From Candidatus Saccharimonadota bacterium (GTDB lineage Bacteria > Eremiobacterota > Xenobia > Xenobiales > Xenobiaceae): 9,737 bases of DNA. Every line of letters starts with the position of its first letter. Position 1 is the first letter of the stretch. The position numbers were made by a program, and so were the translations under genes. The notes below the pieces were generated by a model that was not told where the DNA came from, did not search any database, and saw nothing but the letters and a program-made list of their open reading frames with translations. The stretch covers positions 1-9,737 of the forward strand of contig SFMI01000078.1 in the NCBI GenBank assembly GCA_004554425.1. Direction: 5' to 3'. Positions 1 through 5,134 of the stretch are shown piece by piece.

Positions 1-2001
1 CCCTTCCTGAAGCTTTAAACCTACTTTGGACAGAGATTCAGATTGCTCCATATTACTTATGCCGTTAATTATGCACTGACAGCCCAAAAATTCGGAAGCC
101 TTTAAGCACATCTTGGCATAGCGCTCTTTTAATTCAAAGCTGCGCTGCTCGGAAACAAAGTCCAGATAGTTGCTCTTAACAGCTTTTAAGTTTAAATCAA
201 GCATATCGCACATAGGCAAAGAGGCACTACCCAAACGATCTAAAACGTAGCCTATACCATGTTCTGCGAAGGCAGCAATAATTTGCTTGGCTTTATCTAA
301 GTCTTTAGCTAAAGTGTCTTCGCGTACTTCCAAACGGATACGGCCAGGGTTGAATTTAAAATCTTGGCAGCTGAGTAAAATGTTATCTAGCAAATCACTG
401 TCATAAAACTGGCGGTTACTTACATTAAAGTTGACGGTAAAGTCTTGGGGTAGAGTAGAAAGCGTATCGAGCTTTTTTATTTGCTCAATAGAAGCTTTGA
501 TAAGCTCGTAACCGATAGGCAGCATAAGCTGATCGCGGTCACATAAGTCAAGAAATTCTTCTGGAATGAGAGTTTTGCCACTAGGATGGCGCCAACGCAA
601 AAGAACTTCCAAACCGCTGATAGTTTCGTCTCCTCGATTGACGATAGGTAAATATCGAGGAGTGAACTGACGCCCACCTACTGCGTCATAAAGCTCCTGT
701 TCGCGTGTCAAGCGCTCCTGGGAATATTTTTGGTGCTCGTCGTTGCACATGCGGGCTTTATTTTCACCCAAAGTTTTAGCTAAAAGGGAAGCTTTGTAAG
801 CGTCTTCTAATAAACTCTCGGGAGATTCGTAGCTATCGCAAGAGACCGCTACACCTATGCTGGTATTGACTTTTATTTGGTCGTCAAATATGCGCAATTG
901 GTTGGTCAACGATTTAGAAATACGGTTAGCTACACGCAAGGCGTCACTAACTTCGCGTAAATCGTCCAAAAGGATGGCAAAGCGATTATACTCAATGCGA
1001 GAAATAAGATCGGAGGCTCGAGAAGAAAGTTGCAAACGCCTACTTATAGCCGACCAAATTTGCTCTATTTCAGCCTCAGTAAATTTAGCTTTGAGTTGCT
1101 CTAAGTCGTTGACAGTTACATTTAGAAGGCCGAAAAGGTACTTCTCATTGCGAATGGCACGTACCATGGCCCTTTCCAATAAATCGTAAAATACGTGACG
1201 CCCTGGCAAACCGGTTACACTGTCGTAGGAGAAAGAGTTGCTTATATCGCTGATATTACCTACCAAGCGCTGAGCTTCTCCGTTGCCGTCGCGTACGGCA
1301 ATAGCTCGTACTAAAACCCAACGATGAGTGCCATCTTGACGCATTACACGGTGCTGCGCTTCTAAATAAGGAGTTTTGCCTTCAAGGTGCTCTTTAAGCT
1401 TTTCTGATACCGCAGCATAATCTTCAGGGTGAATGGCATTAAACCAATCTTGAGGAGTAGCAGGAGCGGATAAGTCGTGCTCCATACATAAAAGCTCGTA
1501 TACTTTGGGAGAATTTATAATAGAATTTGTTTCTATATCCCAATCAAAAACGCCACCGTTAATAGCTTTAACAGCCAGATCGAGTCGCTCTTCTTGAGTA
1601 TGCAAATCTTGATAAGATTTATGTAGCGATAAGCAGAGATTGACTTTGGCAATAAGTTCTTCTTCACCGACCGGTTTTACTATATAATAGTTGGCGCCTG
1701 CATTCCAGGTTGCCACTTTATCGGCATACTCACCCAGAGAGGATACAACAATAATAGGCAACTCAGCTAAATTCCGGCTTTCTCTTAAATTAGCTATAAA
1801 AGCCAGGTTGTTCGTATCTTTGGCTGGAGTTTCCATAATCAGCACTTGAACTGGCTGCTTTTCGATAATATCCAAAGCTTCATTTCCGGAATTGGCAGTG
1901 GTAGTTTCAAAACCTTTGTCCTCGAGATAGTGGCAAATAAGCATCTGGCTGACGCCCTGATCTTCCAATACCAAAATTCGGTTTGAGCTGTTGTCTTTCA
2001 C
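1..2001 (-). CDS. Receiver-PAS-GGDEF-EAL signalling protein with degenerate active sites (C-terminus outside window)
   Basis: 667 residues are visible with no stop. The start is GTG at 2001-1999, with a GGAGG Shine-Dalgarno (2010-2014) 8 nt upstream; there is no upstream ATG in frame. Domains in order: CheY-like receiver (about 7-125), PAS (about 138-252, ending VGNISDIS), GGDEF (about 258-420, beginning DSVTGLPGR), EAL (about 440 to the edge). Such proteins normally make or degrade cyclic di-GMP under control of the receiver and PAS sensor. Here the residues argue against catalysis. The phospho-acceptor Asp of the receiver is Glu57 (LIMETP), although the acidic pair (LED), Ser (VVSS) and Lys (IVKP) remain. 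GGDEF reads EYNRF (337-341). In EAL the first motif is EVL (465-467) and VNFNVSN is kept, but DDFG is DRLG (588-591) and the Glu of AEGVE is Asn646. It is likely a non-enzymatic c-di-GMP sensor, an allosteric scaffold, or decaying. Domain assignment is firm; loss of activity is inferred. Confidence 0.93.
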   Translation of the reverse strand, partial: MKDNSSNRILVLEDQGVSQMLICHYLEDKGFETTTANSGNEALDIIEKQPVQVLIMETPAKDTNNLAFIANLRESRNLAELPIIVVSSLGEYADKVATWNAGANYYIVKPVGEEELIAKVNLCLSLHKSYQDLHTQEERLDLAVKAINGGVFDWDIETNSIINSPKVYELLCMEHDLSAPATPQDWFNAIHPEDYAAVSEKLKEHLEGKTPYLEAQHRVMRQDGTHRWVLVRAIAVRDGNGEAQRLVGNISDISNSFSYDSVTGLPGRHVFYDLLERAMVRAIRNEKYLFGLLNVTVNDLEQLKAKFTEAEIEQIWSAISRRLQLSSRASDLISRIEYNRFAILLDDLREVSDALRVANRISKSLTNQLRIFDDQIKVNTSIGVAVSCDSYESPESLLEDAYKASLLAKTLGENKARMCNDEHQKYSQERLTREQELYDAVGGRQFTPRYLPIVNRGDETISGLEVLLRWRHPSGKTLIPEEFLDLCDRDQLMLPIGYELIKASIEQIKKLDTLSTLPQDFTVNFNVSNRQFYDSDLLDNILLSCQDFKFNPGRIRLEVREDTLAKDLDKAKQIIAAFAEHGIGYVLDRLGSASLPMCDMLDLNLKAVKSNYLDFVSEQRSFELKERYAKMCLKASEFLGCQCIINGISNMEQSESLSKVGLKLQEG

Positions 2002-2184
2002 TAAATGAGCCTCCACAAGGTTGAACTTGCCAAATCTAAAATTAGATACCTCAGCTCGGGAAACTACGTTAAAAAACTGTTTTTTTCCTGTTCAACCGTT
2101 AATATGTGCATCTGGGGCTATTTTTTTTACTGAGGACAGCCGTTGTAAGCACCTGAAACTATAGCGCTTTAAGCTTTCTTTTGT

Positions 2185-2190
2185 TATACT
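2185..2190 (+). promoter_or_regulatory. -10 box (TATACT) for the candidate structured RNA
   Basis: TATACT lies 6-7 nt ahead of the G-run that begins the GC-rich structured stretch. I see no convincing -35 hexamer at the right spacing, so this rests on the -10 match and its position only. Confidence 0.4.
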
Positions 2191-2192
2191 GT

Positions 2193-2323
2193 GGGGGCAG
2201 AGGAGCGCACGGGCGAACAAACAATGCCAACTTGGTAGTTTGTTCAGGGAGTGAAACCTCTGGCGGCTACCCATCGACACGCGGGCGAATGTGTCGACCC
2301 AGCGGCCTCTGCGCAACTTTTTT
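2193..2323 (+). ncRNA. Candidate structured small RNA, family not recognised
   Basis: A GC-rich island of about 130 nt stands out from AT-rich flanks and has no credible coding frame. Pairings seen directly: an outer stem GCAGAGG (2197-2203) with CCTCTGC (2306-2312); a hairpin GAACAAAC (2215-2222) with GTTTGTTC (2238-2245); and a hairpin TCGACAC (2274-2280) with GTGTCGA (2291-2297). The stretch follows a TATACT box and ends GCGCAAC plus six T, with a large terminator hairpin just after. CAGAGG can also pair with a second CCTCTG at 2257-2262, so two folds are possible. GGGCGAA occurs twice (2211-2217 and in the second hairpin loop, 2283-2289). It lacks the hallmarks I know of tmRNA, SRP RNA and RNase P RNA. 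A divergent 6S-like regulatory RNA cannot be excluded, but it is shorter than usual and not a single long hairpin. The strand call depends on the -10 box and terminator. Confidence 0.5.
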
Positions 2324-2329
2324 CTATAA

Positions 2330-2400
2330 AAAGCCCTCGTGGCGTTTGCGGTTAGTTCTTGTGTTTTGAGATTAGCGCAACGCTACGAGGGCTTTCTTTG
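2330..2400 (+). terminator. Long rho-independent terminator
   Basis: AAAGCCCTCGTGGCGTTTGCG (2330-2350) pairs with 2376-2395 almost throughout, with a GU wobble and one bulged T. The loop is about 25 nt and the T-rich tail is CTTTCTTTG. The A-run on the 5' side means it could also act on the minus strand. It would end the structured RNA. Its 3' half is repeated at 4251-4274. Confidence 0.75.
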
Positions 2401-2472
2401 TGTCGGCAAATTTATGCTTTTCTTTAGGGCAAATGTGGAAAAAAAGTAGGCGGCAAGTGGTGACAAAATCTG

Positions 2473-2501
2473 TTGACGGTATCATCTGTAGCTGGTATAA
2501 T
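2473..2501 (+). promoter_or_regulatory. Near-consensus sigma70 promoter of the orphan two-gene locus
   Basis: TTGACG (2473-2478), a 17-nt spacer, and a perfect TATAAT (2496-2501). The expected start is near 2507-2509. It is the best promoter in the window and gives a leader of about 205 nt before the ATG at 2714. The +1 region coincides with the first base of a long-range stem (2507-2516 with 2675-2684). Confidence 0.85.
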
Positions 2502-2506
2502 AAAGG

Positions 2507-2684
2507 TGCATTCGTAATGCTAAAAAATATTTTAACATAGACAAAATTATTAAATGAACCAAAAATGTGCTATAAAATAGCAGGCGAACGTATGTTCGTT
2601 AGCTAAAAAATGATTTTTATTAAGATTAAATAAGCAAATGAACTAAAAATTATTACTATGTAAAATAATAGGCCTACGAATGCA
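2507..2684 (+). repeat. Structured 5' leader with two imperfect 84-nt tandem units
   Basis: Comparing 2511-2566 with 2595-2650 at a constant offset of 84 gives 39 of 56 identical bases by my count, with no gap. Both units share TTCGT, a TAAAAAAT-type tract and AAATGAAC followed by C or T and AAAAAT. Each is then followed by a different but equally placed hairpin: TGCTAT-AAA-ATAGCA at 2568-2582 in unit 1, and TATTA (2651-2655) with TAATA (2666-2670) in unit 2. AGGC follows each hairpin. The pair is enclosed by a perfect 10-bp inverted repeat, TGCATTCGTA (2507-2516) and TACGAATGCA (2675-2684), the latter followed by ATTTTT. A local hairpin GCATT-CGT-AATGC (2508-2520) competes with it. The junction holds another hairpin, CGAAC-GTAT-GTTCG (2585-2598). 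The RNA fold is inferred; the repeats are visible. Confidence 0.65.
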
Positions 2685-2713
2685 ATTTTTCCTTATTAAA
2701 AGGAGGCATAAAT

Positions 2714-3127
2714 ATGCCTAGTTACTTTAATTACACAAATTCCTATTATTGGGATGATAACGGCAATTTTTCTTATGGCCGTACCGAGCCCGATTGCGTT
2801 TTAGCTTACGGGCAAGGATATGGCGACGTAGAGCCTTTGTTGGAAGTTAATTTCTTGGGCAAAGGACTCACTAAGCTTGATAAGGATGAAAATGGAGACT
2901 TTTCATTTTGGTTTAACCCTAAGACAGACAAAATTAAACACGCTATTAGGGTTAAGATCTGCTGGGACATTGCAAGGTTTGATGAAAAAACTTCCTGTTC
3001 TCTTGCACTTCATGGAGAATATAAGTATAAACATTCTCCTAAAGCGCCGCATGTGAGTAAAAAAAGGATTGATAATGCCATTGAATTCTTTAAGCGTCGT
3101 AAGGTTCTTTTTGCGGCTGTTTGGTAA
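2714..3127 (+). CDS. Orphan protein, N-terminal part of a gene interrupted by an in-frame stop
   Basis: 137 residues, ATG start with AGGAGG (2701-2706) 7 nt upstream, at the end of the structured leader. I do not recognise the family. There is no signal peptide or membrane segment. The N-terminus is rich in Tyr, Asn, Asp and Gly; the end is basic. It is clearly related to the protein at 3528-4220: RVKICWD matches VVKIYWE, LHGEYKYKHSP matches LSGDYKYEGESP, and EFFKRRKVLFAAVW matches AFFRKYKVLFVADW. The relative continues for 115 more residues where this one meets TAA (3125-3127). After that stop the same frame stays open to 3436 and resembles the relative's C-terminal half. The relative has Tyr TAT at the stop position, so one T-to-A change explains it. 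It is likely a truncated or inactive copy, unless the stop is read through or is a sequence error. Confidence 0.72.
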   Translation: MPSYFNYTNSYYWDDNGNFSYGRTEPDCVLAYGQGYGDVEPLLEVNFLGKGLTKLDKDENGDFSFWFNPKTDKIKHAIRVKICWDIARFDEKTSCSLALHGEYKYKHSPKAPHVSKKRIDNAIEFFKRRKVLFAAVW

Positions 3128-3436
3128 GGGTGTTTAGATATTGAATACCTTCATGCTTATTTGTGTGAAGATCTAAGCTTTGAACAACTTTTGGACCGTT
3201 TCAAATTTGAAGATGTTCACGAAGTTGATGCTAACCGAACTAAAAAACGGCGTAAATGTCAGTCCAATGGTGCTGATAAAAGACGTATTATAGAGACGGG
3301 TGCTGCCAGAAAGGATAGGCTTTTGTTTGAATATAATGAGCTCAAAGAAAAGTATCCTCCAGAAAATCATCATGATGAGGTGCTTCTGTTAGAATCTGTT
3401 GTCAACGATTTCGGCTTTTTCAATATGAATGATTAA
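3128..3436 (+). pseudogene. C-terminal remnant of the interrupted orphan gene
   Basis: This frame continues the 2714 gene directly after its TAA and stays open for 102 codons. The only start-like codon near its beginning is TTG at 3161, with no Shine-Dalgarno, so independent translation is doubtful. The product would contain AYLCEDLSFEQLLDRFKF, comparable to NYLRGYYKNFYKILDNLWY in the intact relative. A basic stretch (RTKKRRK) follows at the place of that relative's Arg/Lys segment, and the acidic/aromatic end LLLESVVNDFGFFNMND parallels FAILEDTIRQQKLFDMCD. Joined to the upstream part, the unbroken gene would encode 240 residues, close to the relative's 230. Conservation of frame and ending suggests a recent break. 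A separately translated 91-residue peptide from 3161 is the alternative. Confidence 0.65.
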
Positions 3437-3460
3437 CTAGTAGCTATTAACGTGCTATAT

Positions 3461-3510
3461 GGCTGTAGGCTTGTAGCTGTCTTGCTTTAGCTTGCAGCCC
3501 AGTTTTCTTT
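3461..3510 (+). terminator. Probable rho-independent terminator between the two paralogues
   Basis: GGCTGTAGGCT (3461-3471) pairs with AGCTTGCAGCC (3489-3499) using GU wobbles; an inner AGC/GCT extends the stem around a TGTCTT loop. GTTTTCTTT follows at 3502-3510. It lies 25 nt after the remnant's stop and just before the Shine-Dalgarno of the next gene, so it could lower transcription of the second paralogue or act as an attenuator. I see no good separate promoter for that gene. Confidence 0.6.
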
Positions 3511-3527
3511 AATGGAGAGTAGTAGAT

Positions 3528-4220
3528 ATGCCTGTAAGAGAAAAATCATATTTGACTTATGAAGATAGTCTTTGGGGATACGAGTTTGTAGATGGAGTTG
3601 ATATTGAAACCGATCATGTGGATTTTTCATTCTTTTATAACTATAATCCCGATTTCCGGTTTAAGAATATTGTAGTTAAAATATATTGGGAAAGAGATAC
3701 ATGGCATTCGTCCAAGGAACTTGAAGAAATTCCTTCAGGATGGATGCATTTGAGCGGCGATTATAAATATGAAGGTGAATCTCCTTCGGAGGATCAAGAG
3801 GTCAGTGCAAAACTATTAGAACAAGCTAGAGCTTTCTTCCGTAAATACAAAGTACTGTTTGTCGCGGATTGGTATGATGAAAGGGGTATAATTCACTCTG
3901 TCGCTGATAATTACTTAAGGGGATATTATAAAAATTTCTACAAAATTTTAGATAATTTATGGTACGGCGGCATAGCTGATGATGTTGAAAATGACATACC
4001 GGTAGGAACAAGAAAGAATTTTTTAAGGAATAGAAAGCGTTATAAAAAGAGAGCGGCTCGAAATGAGAAAAAATTTTTAAGGAATAGAAGACGTTTTATA
4101 AGGAAATTTGCTCAAGCTAAACGCAAAGGCGCCCATAGCGATTTGCCCGGCGATTTGCAAAATTTTGCCATTTTAGAAGATACTATTCGCCAACAAAAAC
4201 TTTTTGATATGTGCGACTAA
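3528..4220 (+). CDS. Orphan protein, intact paralogue with an Arg/Lys-rich duplicated segment
   Basis: 230 residues, ATG start with GGAGAG (3514-3519) 8 nt upstream. I do not recognise the family; the only visible relative is the interrupted gene immediately upstream. Residues 1-115 form an acidic, aromatic-rich part (WGYEF, VDFSFFYNY, VVKIYWE) ending in KVLFVADW. Residues 116-160 are Tyr-rich (NYLRGYYKNFYKIL). Residues 160-201 are strongly basic, with FLRNRKRYK (165-173) repeated 18 residues later as FLRNRRRFI (183-191). The acidic C-terminus is LFDMCD. There is no signal peptide, membrane helix or known catalytic motif. The basic segment might bind nucleic acid or another acidic partner; that is inference from charge only. 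It lies 91 nt after the upstream remnant and ends directly before a terminator. Read-through from the promoter at 2473 is its likely source of transcription. Confidence 0.8.
   Translation: MPVREKSYLTYEDSLWGYEFVDGVDIETDHVDFSFFYNYNPDFRFKNIVVKIYWERDTWHSSKELEEIPSGWMHLSGDYKYEGESPSEDQEVSAKLLEQARAFFRKYKVLFVADWYDERGIIHSVADNYLRGYYKNFYKILDNLWYGGIADDVENDIPVGTRKNFLRNRKRYKKRAARNEKKFLRNRRRFIRKFAQAKRKGAHSDLPGDLQNFAILEDTIRQQKLFDMCD
4020..4127 (+). repeat. 54-nt (18-codon) tandem duplication inside the orphan gene
   Basis: Units 4020-4073 and 4074-4127 share 16 identical opening bases, and 26 of the first 32 bases match by my count. They then diverge. In protein they give FLRNRKRYK and FLRNRRRFI at an 18-residue spacing. 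The reading frame is kept, and the basic character is kept despite base changes. Confidence 0.75.
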
Positions 4221-4221
4221 T

Positions 4222-4267
4222 AGAAAGCCCTCGCAGTGATATAAATTCAGCTACGAGGGCTTTCTTT
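4222..4267 (+). terminator. Bidirectional rho-independent terminator between convergent genes
   Basis: AGAAAGCCCTCG-C-AG (4222-4236) pairs with CT-A-CGAGGGCTTTCTTT (4251-4267), with one mismatch and a loop of about 14 nt. A-rich and T-rich flanks suit both directions. It starts 2 nt after the orphan gene's stop and 25 nt from the end of the minus-strand methyltransferase. Its 3' half matches 2383-2406 at 23 of 24 bases. Confidence 0.85.
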
Positions 4268-4291
4268 GTATCGGTGCAAATTTTGTAGCAC

Positions 4292-4876
4292 CTACTTCTC
4301 TTTAGTGCAAATATAAACAAAGGCCGGCGGCAAATTGCCCCAAACTACGCGCGATTTCTCTACCTTGGCAAACTTTGAGCGTATTTTTTTGGCGAATCTG
4401 TGTCCAGCTGGTAGCAATAGCCCTTGGAGGTAAGCAAATGTAACAAATTTGCCTCCTGGTTGCAAATATTGCAAAACTGGGGCTAGCAGCATATCTTGCA
4501 ATTGCTCATCGAAAGCAGCCCAGGGGAGCCCGCTTACTATAGCGTCTACGCTTTGAAGGTTGCGCTCTTGTAAAAGACGGGGAAGCTCTGCTGCAGAATT
4601 ACAACATATATCAGCTTCTGGCAACTCGCGCTTAAGCACTTCCACTAATGATTCGTTTTGTTCTATAGAGAAAAATGTCGCTTCAGTAGGTTTGCGCTTT
4701 AAAATTTCTCTGGTAAATACGCCTGTGCCAGCTCCAAATTCAACGATTACTTGGGCTTGTTCTACGTTGGCTTGAGTAACGATTTCTCTGGCTAGTTCCT
4801 GCGAGCTAGGATAAATAGCTCCTACTTGGGTTGGTTTCCTGAAAAATTCGCACAAAAAAGCTAAAGCGTCATTCAT
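4292..4876 (-). CDS. Class I SAM-dependent methyltransferase, phospholipid N-methyltransferase (PmtA) type
   Basis: 194 residues from ATG at 4876-4874. The methyl donor would be S-adenosylmethionine. Motif I is VIVEFGAGTGVF (43-54), the acidic end of strand 2 is SIEQNESL (70-77), motif IV is AIVSGLPWAAF (112-122), and LQPGGKFVTFAY (138-149) gives the post-motif turn. SGLP and the C-terminal WGNLPPAFVY (179-188) are typical of the PmtA-like branch, which methylates phosphatidylethanolamine, as is the N-terminal FFRKPTQVGAIYPSS. Length suits the family. Substrate is inferred; a quinone or protein methylase of the same fold is possible. The frame extends upstream to a TTG at 4948, but those 24 residues (GGDTKLGAFSGN) do not look like family sequence, and the GGAG before that TTG is only 1 nt away. 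The chosen ATG has no clear Shine-Dalgarno, so the start is moderately certain. It converges on the orphan locus. Confidence 0.85.
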   Translation of the reverse strand: MNDALAFLCEFFRKPTQVGAIYPSSQELAREIVTQANVEQAQVIVEFGAGTGVFTREILKRKPTEATFFSIEQNESLVEVLKRELPEADICCNSAAELPRLLQERNLQSVDAIVSGLPWAAFDEQLQDMLLAPVLQYLQPGGKFVTFAYLQGLLLPAGHRFAKKIRSKFAKVEKSRVVWGNLPPAFVYICTKEK

Positions 4877-4972
4877 AATATTGTTACCGGAGAAGGCTCC
4901 TAGTTTGGTGTCGCCGCCAATAATAGCACAGAACGATATAGCAGACAAACTCCAAGGTTAAATATAGAATAA

Positions 4973-5002
4973 TTGAACAAATGTGAGTGCTTAGACTATA
5001 TA
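4973..5002 (+). promoter_or_regulatory. Possible sigma70 promoter for the repeat protein/aquaporin pair
   Basis: TTGAAC (4973-4978), an 18-nt spacer and TATATA (4997-5002), about 130 nt ahead of the ATG at 5135. A second TTGAAC directly abutting TATAAA occurs nearby, at about 5020, without proper spacing. No promoter is visible between the two downstream genes. Confidence 0.45.
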
Positions 5003-5134
5003 GTGGATCAAAATGGCTTTGAACTATAAAGTGTGTTAGGCCTTTGTGGGCAGGTAAAGACAGGCTTTTTAGCCAATTCCGCATCCTTGTCTTTGGGCGG
5101 GAAAACCTAATAAAAATCGTTTGGAGTTGCTGAT

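Noticed and set aside
857..1189. 110-codon plus-strand frame opposite the GGDEF domain
   Set aside because: It is a shadow of the recognisable GGDEF domain on the minus strand; no ribosome site.
2193..2323. Identification as 6S, SRP, tmRNA, RNase P or an SAH riboswitch
   Set aside because: GAGGAGCGC recalls the SAH motif, but the matching pseudoknot strand is missing. The other families' hallmark loops and lengths are absent. Left unnamed.
2092..2369. Two overlapping small open frames (minus 2092-2316, plus 2181-2369) over the GC-rich island
   Set aside because: Both run through the hairpins and the terminator, lack ribosome sites, and have no protein-like composition. The stretch is better explained as RNA.
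2507..2684. CRISPR array
   Set aside because: There are only two diverged 84-nt units with no conserved repeat and unique spacers, and no cas genes.
2714..3127. Known type III toxin (ToxN-like) downstream of a repeat RNA
   Set aside because: The layout is suggestive, but the protein shows no resemblance to the toxin sequences I know, so it is kept only as a hypothesis in the findings.
4877..4948. N-terminal extension of the methyltransferase from TTG at 4948
   Set aside because: The 24 extra residues lack family similarity and the GGAG before the TTG is only 1 nt away, too close to act. It remains a possible alternative start.
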